Source of the DNA: JBLNDJ01 sp050261515
GTDB lineage: Bacteria > Acidobacteriota > Terriglobia > Bryobacterales > Bryobacteraceae
Reading direction: 5' to 3'
Assembly (NCBI GenBank): GCA_050261515.1
Contig: JBLNDJ010000015.1
Coordinates: 1-64,000, forward strand
Length of the DNA: 64,000 nucleotides
Shown: positions 33,285 to 40,941 of the stretch, piece by piece
Layout: every line of letters begins with the position of its first letter
Position numbering within the stretch: the stretch's first letter is position 1
The notes under the pieces: generated by a model
Database searches by the model: none
What the model was told of the DNA's origin: nothing
What the model saw: only the letters and a program-made list of their open reading frames with translations
Translations under genes and position numbers: made by a program

Positions 33285-34279
33285 CGTTCCGGCCCCGGCC
33301 TGTACTCGAACCGCGACTCCCGCACCCGCCCCGCGCTATCCACGACCGCCGAGGCCTGAAACGCCTGGTCCGGCGGCGCGCCGAACCGCAGGTCCATCGC
33401 TTCCACGCGAATCGCATCCTCGGAGCCCGCCGCGGGCGCAAAGCGCCAGTACGGATAAGCCGAAAAATCGAGGAACACGCGGAAGGCTTCCGTCCCGCGC
33501 GCCGCACGGGCCGCCGCGTTCTCCCGTTCCCCCATCTCCGGCTTGTAGAGAATGCGGCCTCCGGCGGGGTCGAACTCGCCCGCCAGATTCACGTCGTGAA
33601 TCGAGTACGCCTGCGGGGTCTCGACGATCCCCCTCCAGCGCAGAGGGTTGAACGAATCCGGCATCGCGGCCACGCGCACGGGCGCCGCGCCCTCGTAGAG
33701 CCGCGCATTGAGCACCTCGACCGCGCGCTCGTGCAGCAGCCACCGGCCGAACGGATACACAGCCAGAAAGCAGAGCGCCGCGACGGCCCACCCGCGGCCC
33801 GAACCCGGCTTCGCCCCGATCTCGGAACTCACCAGCCGCCCCAGCAGCGGCGCCAGCGCCGCCACCAGGAGCGCGGCCCAGATCCACAGGTCGCCCAGGT
33901 TCACCAGGTCGAGCCGGAACCACCGTCCCGAAAACGGCAGCAGAAACCGGATGCCGTACGAGTTCAGCCAGTCGAGCAGCGGATGCGTCGCCACCCCGGC
34001 GAACGACACCACGTACGCCCGCTTCCAGTCGAACCGCTTGCGCACGAACAGCCGCACCGCCGGCACCGGCAGCAGCGCCACGAGCGGAACGGCGGCGAAA
34101 GCGTGCGTGAGGTGCCGGTGGTAGTGCAGATACGGCAACGCGCCCCAGGCGAGCGCGACGACGTCGATGTCCGGCGCGTTCGCCGCCAGCAGCAGAAGCG
34201 GCGTCGCATGCGCCGTCACACGGTTCAGCCCCGCCCGGCTGAGCGCCAGGCCGGTGAGGGTGTGAGTGAGCGGGTCCAT
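33281..34279 (-). CDS. YdjM-like metal-dependent hydrolase membrane protein
   Basis: 332 residues. MDPLTHTLTGLALSRAGL, the ANAPDIDV motif, HYHRHLTHAF and THPLLDWLNSYGIR supply the His/Asp set of the YdjM family, with several membrane helices in the first 200 residues. The C-terminal ~130 residues form a soluble extracytoplasmic part. The biochemical activity is unknown. It overlaps the lipid-kinase-like gene by one base. Confidence 0.85.
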   Translation of the reverse strand: MDPLTHTLTGLALSRAGLNRVTAHATPLLLLAANAPDIDVVALAWGALPYLHYHRHLTHAFAAVPLVALLPVPAVRLFVRKRFDWKRAYVVSFAGVATHPLLDWLNSYGIRFLLPFSGRWFRLDLVNLGDLWIWAALLVAALAPLLGRLVSSEIGAKPGSGRGWAVAALCFLAVYPFGRWLLHERAVEVLNARLYEGAAPVRVAAMPDSFNPLRWRGIVETPQAYSIHDVNLAGEFDPAGGRILYKPEMGERENAAARAARGTEAFRVFLDFSAYPYWRFAPAAGSEDAIRVEAMDLRFGAPPDQAFQASAVVDSAGRVRESRFEYRPGPER

Positions 34280-35205
34280 CAGTTCCGCGCCGGATATCCC
34301 GGCGGAATCAACAGCGTCACGGCATCCGGCACGATCTCGATCGAAGCCGGAAGGCGCCCGGCGTATTCGCCGTCCACCTGGACGTACACGGTCGCAGCCG
34401 GCGGCGCTGAAAACGCCGCCTTCGCCGTCCGCATGAAATACATCCCCTTCACATTGGATGCTTTTCCGGCCGCCACCGCAAGCGCGTAGCGCAGGTAGTG
34501 GCGCGGCGCCGAGGTGCCTTCGAAAAGCACCAGCTCGAACTCGGGCTTAGGAAGCGACACGCGCCGCGCGATGTGCAGATACCCCGCATAGTTCCGCACG
34601 CGGCTCGCCAGGGCAAACGTGCACCGGAACGTTTCGCCGTTCACTTCGACGTCGAGTTCGTCGAGCGTGCGGAAGAACTGCCGGAACGAGCTGACCCAAT
34701 ACGCCAGCTCGCCGAACTTCGCCTTGAGCGGCAGGCTGAGCCGGTAAACGATATGCGCGTCGAACCCCACGCCCGCCATGAGCGCGAAGTAGCGCGGCTC
34801 GCCGGCCGGCGCGCAGCGCAGCAGCCCGAGCGGAATGCGCGTGGGCTCGCATTCGCCCAGCCGCGCAGCCGCCTTGAGCGCGTTCGGCCCAAGCCCCAGC
34901 TCGCGAGCCAGCACGTTAGCGGTGCCCCCGGGGATAATCGCCAGCGGCGCCTCCGTGTGCGCCACGCCGGGCAGAACCTCGTTGAGTGTGCCGTCGCCGC
35001 CGAGCACCGCCACCAGATCCGCCCCGGCCTCGATGCGCCGTTTCGCGACGCAGCCCGCCGACCCCGGCCCCTCCGTTGGAACCACCGTCACGCCGTGGCC
35101 TGCCCTGCGCAAGGCCTCCGCCACGCGCTCCGGCAGCCGGGGCCGCCGCCGCATTCCCCCGGCAGCCGGGTTGTAAATCATACTTATATTTCGGTAGGTT
35201 CTCAA
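34279..35205 (-). CDS. Diacylglycerol/sphingosine kinase-like protein
   Basis: 308 residues. IYNPAAGG, the GGDGTLNEVLPG catalytic loop and IPGGTANVLARELGL are the DAGK catalytic-domain signature; the C-terminal beta-sandwich ends VQVDGEYAGRLPASIEIVP. It phosphorylates a lipid alcohol, either diacylglycerol or a sphingoid/ceramide-type lipid. The latter is worth noting because the window carries a sphingolipid operon. The frame starts at a TTG (35205); an ATG at 35181 is possible. No clear ribosome site is seen. Confidence 0.87.
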   Translation of the reverse strand: MRTYRNISMIYNPAAGGMRRRPRLPERVAEALRRAGHGVTVVPTEGPGSAGCVAKRRIEAGADLVAVLGGDGTLNEVLPGVAHTEAPLAIIPGGTANVLARELGLGPNALKAAARLGECEPTRIPLGLLRCAPAGEPRYFALMAGVGFDAHIVYRLSLPLKAKFGELAYWVSSFRQFFRTLDELDVEVNGETFRCTFALASRVRNYAGYLHIARRVSLPKPEFELVLFEGTSAPRHYLRYALAVAAGKASNVKGMYFMRTAKAAFSAPPAATVYVQVDGEYAGRLPASIEIVPDAVTLLIPPGYPARN

Positions 35206-35240
35206 ACAGCACAGAATCGCATACTTGGGATACGGACCGC

Positions 35241-37229
35241 ATGGCCGAAGACATTGACACCGAAATCGAGTCTCTCCGCGAGACGCTGCGCCGCCACGAG
35301 TACCTCTATTACGTGCTCGACCAGCCGGAAATTTCCGATGCCGAGTACGACCGGTTGATGACCCGCCTGCGCGAGATCGAAGCCGCGCATCCCGAGCTCG
35401 TCACGCCCGATTCGCCCTCGCAGCGCGTCGGAGGCCGGCCGCGCGAAGGTTTCGTCAAAGTGCGCCACAGCGCGCCCATGCTCAGCCTCGACAACGCGCT
35501 CAACGAAGCCGAGCTGCGCGACTTCGACCGCCGCGTGCGCCAACTGCTCGGCGGCGCCCCGTTCCGCTACGTCGCCGAACTCAAGCTCGACGGCCTCTCG
35601 ATGGCCTGCTTCTACCGCGACGGCGTGTTCCGCCAGGCGGTCACGCGCGGCGACGGCCTGGTGGGCGAGGATGTCACCGAGAACGCCCGCACCATCCGTT
35701 CCCTGCCCCTCAGCGTGCGCGACACGCTGCGCGATTTCGAGGTGCGCGGCGAGGTCATCATGAACCGCAAGGCCTTCGAGCGCCTCAACGCCGAGCGCGA
35801 CCAGCAGGGCCTGTCCCGCTTCGCCAATCCGCGCAACGCCGCTGCCGGCTCCATCCGCGTGCTCGAGCCGCAGGTCACCGCTGCGCGGCGTCTCGACTAC
35901 TACACCTATTTCCTGCTCGACAACGGAGACACGGTCTGCGAGAGCCACTGGGAATCGCTCGAAAAGCTCGCGCAAATGGGCTTCAAGGTGAATCCGAAGC
36001 GGAAGCTCTGCGCCGATATCGACGAGCTCATCGCCTTCGCCCGCGAGTGGGAAACCAGGCGCGACAAGCTCGAATACGAAATCGACGGCGTTGTCGCGAA
36101 AGTCGATTCGGTTTCGCAGCAGCGCCAGCTCGGCTGGACCGCCAAGGCCCCGCGCTGGGCCATCGCCTTCAAGTACGCCGCCCGGCAGGCCGAGACGACC
36201 GTCGAGAACATCGGCGTGCAGGTGGGCCGCACCGGCGCCCTCACGCCCGTGGCGCACCTGAAGCCGGTCGAGGTCGGCGGCGTCACCGTATCGCGCGCCA
36301 CGCTGCACAACGAAGACGAGATCGGCCGCCTGAACCTGGAGGTCGGCGACACGGTTCTGATCGAGCGCTCGGGAGACGTGATCCCGAAGGTCGTGCGCGT
36401 CACAGGCCACGGCGCCAACCGTTATCCCTTCCGCATGCCCTCGCAGTGCCCCGTCTGCGGCGGCCGCATCGTCCGCGAGGAAGGCGAGGCCGCCAGCCGC
36501 TGCATCAACATCGATTGCCCCGCGCGCCTGAAGGAATCCGTACTGCACTTCGCCTCGCGCGGCGTAATGGACATCGACGGCATGGGCGAGGCGCTGGTCG
36601 AGCAGCTCGTCGACCGCGGCCTGGTGAAGAGCGTGGTGGACATTTACCGCCTCACCCCGGAGCAACTCATGGGGCTCGATCGCATGGGCAGGAAGTCGGC
36701 CGAAAAGCTGCTCGCCAACATCGAGCGCTCGAAGAAGCTTCCTCTGCCGCGCGTGCTCAGCGCGCTCGGCATACGCTTCGTCGGCGAGCGCACGGCGCAG
36801 TTGCTGGCCGAGCACTTCGGCTCCCTCGAAGCGATTGAAACGGCCGACAGCGGCGCGCTCCAGGCGGCCGAGGAGGTGGGGCCGAAGGTCGCCGAGAGCA
36901 TTTACCAGTTCTTCCGCGAGCCGAGAAACCAGCGCCTGGTCGAAGGGCTGCGCAAGGCCGGGCTCAACTTCGAGTACACCGGAAAGCGCAAGCGGACCGG
37001 CGCGCTCGAGGGCCAGACGTTCGTGCTCACCGGCACCCTGCCCACGCTCACGCGCGAAGAAGCCAAGGCGCGCATCGAAGCCGCCGGCGGCAAGGTCACC
37101 GGATCCGTGAGCAAGAAGACGAACTACGTCGTGGCGGGCGAAGAGGCGGGCTCGAAGCTCGACAAAGCTCGCTCGCTCGGCATCCGGGTGATCGACGAAG
37201 CCGCGCTGCTCGCCCTCGTGGGCTCCTGA
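35241..37229 (+). CDS. ligA: NAD-dependent DNA ligase
   Basis: 662 residues from the ATG at 35241. The adenylation lysine is Lys115 in ELKLDG; the N-terminal Ia domain (YYVLDQPEISDAEYDRL) binds NAD. Then come the OB fold, a four-cysteine zinc finger (CPVCGG ... CINIDCP), helix-hairpin-helix repeats (VMDIDGMGEALVEQLV; GPKVAESIYQFF) and a C-terminal BRCT domain (TFVLTGTLPTLTREEAK). It seals nicks in replication and repair. It is divergent from the lipid kinase gene with a 35-bp gap. Confidence 0.97.
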   Translation: MAEDIDTEIESLRETLRRHEYLYYVLDQPEISDAEYDRLMTRLREIEAAHPELVTPDSPSQRVGGRPREGFVKVRHSAPMLSLDNALNEAELRDFDRRVRQLLGGAPFRYVAELKLDGLSMACFYRDGVFRQAVTRGDGLVGEDVTENARTIRSLPLSVRDTLRDFEVRGEVIMNRKAFERLNAERDQQGLSRFANPRNAAAGSIRVLEPQVTAARRLDYYTYFLLDNGDTVCESHWESLEKLAQMGFKVNPKRKLCADIDELIAFAREWETRRDKLEYEIDGVVAKVDSVSQQRQLGWTAKAPRWAIAFKYAARQAETTVENIGVQVGRTGALTPVAHLKPVEVGGVTVSRATLHNEDEIGRLNLEVGDTVLIERSGDVIPKVVRVTGHGANRYPFRMPSQCPVCGGRIVREEGEAASRCINIDCPARLKESVLHFASRGVMDIDGMGEALVEQLVDRGLVKSVVDIYRLTPEQLMGLDRMGRKSAEKLLANIERSKKLPLPRVLSALGIRFVGERTAQLLAEHFGSLEAIETADSGALQAAEEVGPKVAESIYQFFREPRNQRLVEGLRKAGLNFEYTGKRKRTGALEGQTFVLTGTLPTLTREEAKARIEAAGGKVTGSVSKKTNYVVAGEEAGSKLDKARSLGIRVIDEAALLALVGS

Positions 37230-37260
37230 CACCACGCCCGCTCCGGCTTCACCGCCTCGC

Positions 37261-37321
37261 GCGCGCCGCGCCCGAACAACTCCGGCCCGCGCGCCGCGCC
37301 CGCCCCGAACAACACCGGCCC
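37261..37321. repeat. Imperfect direct repeat downstream of ligA
   Basis: A 28-bp unit at 37261-37288 is repeated at 37289-37321 with a five-base insertion and one substitution (GCGCGCCGCGCCCG, then GAACAAC-CCGGCCC in both). No coding or hairpin role is clear. Confidence 0.75.
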
Positions 37322-37414
37322 GCCCTGGTTTATCCACACGTTTCCCAACGATCGCGCCCGCTAAGTGACTGATGGTGCGCTGCAATAAAACCTGCGGAAA
37401 AGATCCGTTTTTCG

Positions 37415-37945
37415 TTGACGCATCCGTCCGCTTCGGTGCACGATGTTGTTGGTTCCAAGAGATTCAATGAGCCGGCGAGCTGCGCGGAACGCGGCCGGCC
37501 CCAACTGTTGAACCGCGCCGGCGGCACAAACATGACCCGCTTGCGGGGAGGTGTGGGGAGCGGCGTTCTGCCCAGGCAAGCTTTCGCGCGGCGGACCGCG
37601 ACGAGCGATGATCCGGAGGGAGCGAAAGTTCCCGAAGTGGAGCAAAGGCGCGCAGAGCCCCGAATGCCGCAAGCTTCAAGCGAAGCGGCAGCACGGCGAA
37701 GAGGCAGGCCGGGAACGAAGATCCCGCAGAGGTGGCGGCGAAAGCCGCAGCCGCCGCGGTGGAGTGAAAGGCCGCTTCGAGCCGTCGGTTTCTCCATTCG
37801 CCGTGGTGCGCTGGTGCTGTGAGCGGAGATCCGGCCCTGCCGGGGAGCGCATGCACTTCGACCGCGGCGCATGGACCTCGTCCCGGGCCGTTGCATGCCG
37901 GCCGGCGGGACGCGCCGGCTCTCGACTCTCTTCGGAACCTTTTTT
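37415..37945 (+). ncRNA. Candidate structured non-coding RNA in the ligA-cus gap
   Basis: The 0.7-kb gap after ligA has no convincing protein gene; its open frames are arginine- and proline-rich shadows. The plus strand holds several small hairpins with purine-rich loops: GCGGC-GAAA-GCCGC near 37736-37749, GGGA-loop-TCCC near 37711-37726, a GCCGC/GCGGC pair near 37666-37689, and GCTTGC/GCAAGC near 37539-37581. A TTGACG sits at 37415-37420. GCCGGCG-GGACG-CGCCGGC near 37900-37918 lies about 20 bases before six T residues ending at 37945. This suggests a transcribed structured RNA of about 0.5 kb. It does not show the conserved cores of RNase P RNA, tmRNA or SRP RNA. Confidence 0.35.
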
Positions 37946-37961
37946 GTTATTATAGAAATCG

Positions 37962-38315
37962 GTGTCGAAGTTATTCAGCGCGGCGCTCGTCCTGCTCCTC
38001 GCCTTTGGCGGGGTGTGGGGCGAATGTGCTTCCTGCCCGCCCGTCAAACAGGCGAAGCCGTCGTGCTGCTCCGGTCACGCCGGCAACTGCAAGATGCCCG
38101 CGCCGAAACCGGAGACGAGCAAGACGTGCCCGAACGTGGCGCTCCAGCCCGTAAGCCAGCAGGCGCAGGACGCGCCCACCGTGATCGCGCCGGCTCCCGT
38201 CGCAGCGATCGCCGATGCGCCCGCCGTCCCGCTCGAGTTGTTCGCCAACGCGACCCCGGCACCCGACACCGGCCCCCCCGGTCTGTATCTCGTTAACTCC
38301 ATCCTTCGCGTCTGA
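37962..38315 (+). CDS. Exported Cys-rich protein next to metal efflux genes
   Basis: 117 residues from a GTG. A signal peptide (KLFSAALVLLLAFGGVWG) is followed by CASCPP, SCCSGHAGNC and KTCP, seven cysteines in all, then a Pro/Ala-rich low-complexity tail ending LYLVNSILRV. Cys-rich exported proteins beside CusCBA systems are candidates for metal binding or sensing, but no family is recognised. A TATTAT lies a few bases upstream, suggesting a nearly leaderless mRNA. Confidence 0.55.
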   Translation: MSKLFSAALVLLLAFGGVWGECASCPPVKQAKPSCCSGHAGNCKMPAPKPETSKTCPNVALQPVSQQAQDAPTVIAPAPVAAIADAPAVPLELFANATPAPDTGPPGLYLVNSILRV

Positions 38316-38369
38316 TCCAGCCACCCTCGCGGCATTTCCCTGTCCCGCAAACGCTGTCAGGAGGGTGGA

Positions 38370-39608
38370 GTGAAACCTCATTTGTATTTGTTTTTCGCGT
38401 GCGCCGCCATGGCAGCCGCGCACGCGCAGTCTCTTGATGAATTGATCGAGCAAGCCCTGCGCGCCAATCCGGAAGTTCTGGCCGCGCAGAAACGATACGA
38501 GGCCATGCGCCAGCGGCCGTCGCAGGAGAGCAGCCTGCCCGACCCGATGCTGTCGCTCGGCTACAACTCGACCGGCAATCCCCTGCCCGGCTCCGGCATT
38601 GGCCGCGACCCGGTCGCCAGCGCCGGCGTCATGGTCTCGCAGGAACTGCTGTATCCCGGCAAGCGCCGCCTCAAGGGCGACATCGCGATGCGCGATGCCG
38701 ACGCCGAATTGCAGCGGTACCTCATGGTGCGGCTCTCGGTCGTCTCGCGCCTGAAGCAGGCTTACCACGGCCTTCATCACGCCTATGAAATGACCGGCAT
38801 CATGACGCGCGAACAGGACCTGATGCGCAAGATCCTGCGCATCACCGAAGCGCGCTACGCCGTCGGCAAGGCCGCGCAGCAGGACATCTTCAAGGCGCAG
38901 ACGCAGCTCTCCATCATGGAGACGCGCATCGAGCGCAGCCGCCAGGAGCAGCGGTCGCGCGAGGTGGAGATCAACAGCCTGCTCAACCGCCCGTCCGATA
39001 CGCCCATCGCGCGCCCGCCCGACCCTGAACCCGTCCCGCTGCGCGCCGGCCTCGACGAACTCATGAAGCAGGTCCGGGAAGACGCGCCCATGCTCCGCCG
39101 CGAGCAGAAGATGGTCGAGCGCACCGAACTCGCCCTCAATCTCGCCCGCAAGGAATACTACCCGGATTACACCGTCTCCGGCGGCTACTACTACATGGGC
39201 AGCATGGCGCCGATGTACATGGCGCGCGTCGATTTCAAGCTGCCTGCCTGGTTCTGGCGCAAGCAGCGCGCCGCCGTGGCCGAGCAGGCCGCCGGCGTCA
39301 GCGCCGCCAGGCACGACTACAGCGCCGCCAGCCAGACCCTCAGCTTCCGCGTGAAAGACGACTACCTGATGGCGGAAACCTCCTACCGCCTCATGAATAT
39401 GTACTCGACCACCGTGATCCCGCAGGCGAGCCTCGCGCTCGAATCCGGCCTGGCGTCGTACCAGACCGGAGCGGTCGATTTCCTTTCGGTCCTCATGAAC
39501 TTCACCACGCTGGTCGAGTACGAGCTGAACTACCACGAGGAGAAGCTCAACTATTTCCTCGCGCTCGCCCGCCTGGAAGAGTTGACGGGAGTGGACCTGA
39601 GCAAGTAG
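38370..39608 (+). CDS. TolC-family outer-membrane factor of metal efflux (CusC-like)
   Basis: 412 residues from a GTG with GGAGGG upstream, and a signal peptide (HLYLFFACAAMAAAHAQ). Two long helical repeats (SLDELIEQALRANPEVLAAQ; LDELMKQVREDAPMLRREQ) and LPDPMLSLG are the outer-membrane efflux fold, lacking an obvious lipobox. It would form the outer channel for the downstream CusBA pump. Confidence 0.88.
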   Translation: MKPHLYLFFACAAMAAAHAQSLDELIEQALRANPEVLAAQKRYEAMRQRPSQESSLPDPMLSLGYNSTGNPLPGSGIGRDPVASAGVMVSQELLYPGKRRLKGDIAMRDADAELQRYLMVRLSVVSRLKQAYHGLHHAYEMTGIMTREQDLMRKILRITEARYAVGKAAQQDIFKAQTQLSIMETRIERSRQEQRSREVEINSLLNRPSDTPIARPPDPEPVPLRAGLDELMKQVREDAPMLRREQKMVERTELALNLARKEYYPDYTVSGGYYYMGSMAPMYMARVDFKLPAWFWRKQRAAVAEQAAGVSAARHDYSAASQTLSFRVKDDYLMAETSYRLMNMYSTTVIPQASLALESGLASYQTGAVDFLSVLMNFTTLVEYELNYHEEKLNYFLALARLEELTGVDLSK

Positions 39609-39615
39609 GCCTCCT

Positions 39616-40941
39616 ATGAGACTCGTTCGCGTTCTTCTCATCCTCGCCGCCATCGCAGCGGCCTTTTTTGCCGGACGCCTGTTCAAACCGAAGCAGGCCC
39701 CGCCGCAGACCGGCGAGCGCAAGGTCCTCTACTGGGTGGATCCCATGCACCCGGCCTACAAATCGGACAAGCCCGGCATAGCACCCGACTGCGGCATGAA
39801 GCTGGAGCCCGTCTATGCCGAGCCCGCTCCGGGAGCCCCCGCCGGCCCCGCCGCGCCCGCGCCCGAGATGCCCCCCGGCACAGTCCAGATCTCGGCCGAC
39901 CGCCAGCAACTCATCGGAGTCCGTTACGGCACCGCCGAATACTCCGCCGGCACGGACGTTATACGGGCCGCCGGCAAAGTCGCCATCGACGAAACCCGCG
40001 TCGCCCACGTCCACTCGCGAACCGAAGGCTGGGTCGAAAAAGTCTTCGCGAACTTCACCGGGGACTTCGTGAAGAAGGGCCAGCCGATGCTGACCATCTA
40101 CAGCCCCGAACTGCTCGCCACGCAGCAGGAATTCCTGCTCGCGCTCAAGGCCCGCGATGTAATGCACCACGCCACCGTCCAAGGCGCCTCGGCGGACACG
40201 AACTCGCTCGTCGAAGCCGCGCGCCGCCGCTTGCAGCTCTGGGACCTCAGCGACGCGCAAATCGACGAAGTGGCGCGCACCGGAAAGCCGCTCACGAGCG
40301 TGACGCTTTACGCGCCCTCCTCCGGATACATCACCGCGCGCAACGCCTTCGCGAACCAGAAAGCCATGCCCGACGTCGAGCTCTACACGCTCGTGGACCT
40401 CAGCCGCGTCTGGGTGCAGGCGAGCGTGTTCGAATACCAGGTGCCGTCGATCCGCCTGGGCCAGATGGCAACCGTCGAGCTGCCCTACAACGGCGGTAAA
40501 ACGTACCACGCGCGCGTCACCTTCATACAGCCGCAGGTGGACCCGGCCACGCGCACCGTGCAGGTGCGGCTCGAGCTGCCCAACCCCCGCCTCGCGCTCA
40601 AACCCGAGATGTTCGTGAACGTTGAGCTCAGTTCTCCCCAGCCGCGCCGGCTCACCGTGCCCGCCGAAGCGGTGCTCGACAGCGGGCTCAGAAAAACCGT
40701 CTTCCTCGATCGCGGCAACGGCTACTTTGAGCCGCGCGAAGTCCAGACCGGAGAACGCATCGGCGACCGCATCGTGATCCTCGGCGGGCTCGTTGCCGGC
40801 GACCGCATCGTGACCTCCGGCAACTTCCTGCTCAATTCGGAGAGCCAGCTGAAGGCGGCCGCCGCCGGGTCCGCGGCCGTCCCCCCGGCCGGCCCTGGAG
40901 CCGGCGCCCCCGCCACCCCGGGAGAACACCACCATGATTGA
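39616..40941 (+). CDS. cusB: Cu/Ag efflux periplasmic adaptor CusB
   Basis: 441 residues. After a signal anchor comes a heavy-metal-binding segment (YWVDPMHPAYKSDKPGIAPDCG) like that of CusB. Then come the barrel-sandwich and beta-barrel domains (EGWVEKVFANFTGDFVKKGQP; VTLYAPSSGYITARNAF; RVWVQASVFEYQVPSIRLGQ) and the membrane-proximal domain. The C-terminal His tail (EHHHD) may bind metal. It links the TolC-like channel to CusA and overlaps cusA by eight bases. Confidence 0.88.
   Translation: MRLVRVLLILAAIAAAFFAGRLFKPKQAPPQTGERKVLYWVDPMHPAYKSDKPGIAPDCGMKLEPVYAEPAPGAPAGPAAPAPEMPPGTVQISADRQQLIGVRYGTAEYSAGTDVIRAAGKVAIDETRVAHVHSRTEGWVEKVFANFTGDFVKKGQPMLTIYSPELLATQQEFLLALKARDVMHHATVQGASADTNSLVEAARRRLQLWDLSDAQIDEVARTGKPLTSVTLYAPSSGYITARNAFANQKAMPDVELYTLVDLSRVWVQASVFEYQVPSIRLGQMATVELPYNGGKTYHARVTFIQPQVDPATRTVQVRLELPNPRLALKPEMFVNVELSSPQPRRLTVPAEAVLDSGLRKTVFLDRGNGYFEPREVQTGERIGDRIVILGGLVAGDRIVTSGNFLLNSESQLKAAAAGSAAVPPAGPGAGAPATPGEHHHD

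Noticed and set aside
37330..37338. A perfect TTATCCACA DnaA box
   Set aside because: It is single, without further boxes, an AT-rich unwinding element or dnaA/dnaN nearby, so a replication origin is not supported.
37415..37945. RNase P RNA, tmRNA or SRP RNA
   Set aside because: None of the conserved core sequences of these RNAs that I know is present.
37330..37955. Several open frames of 100-190 codons in the ligA-cus gap
   Set aside because: All are Arg/Pro/Ser-rich, overlap one another on both strands, and lack ribosome sites and family motifs.
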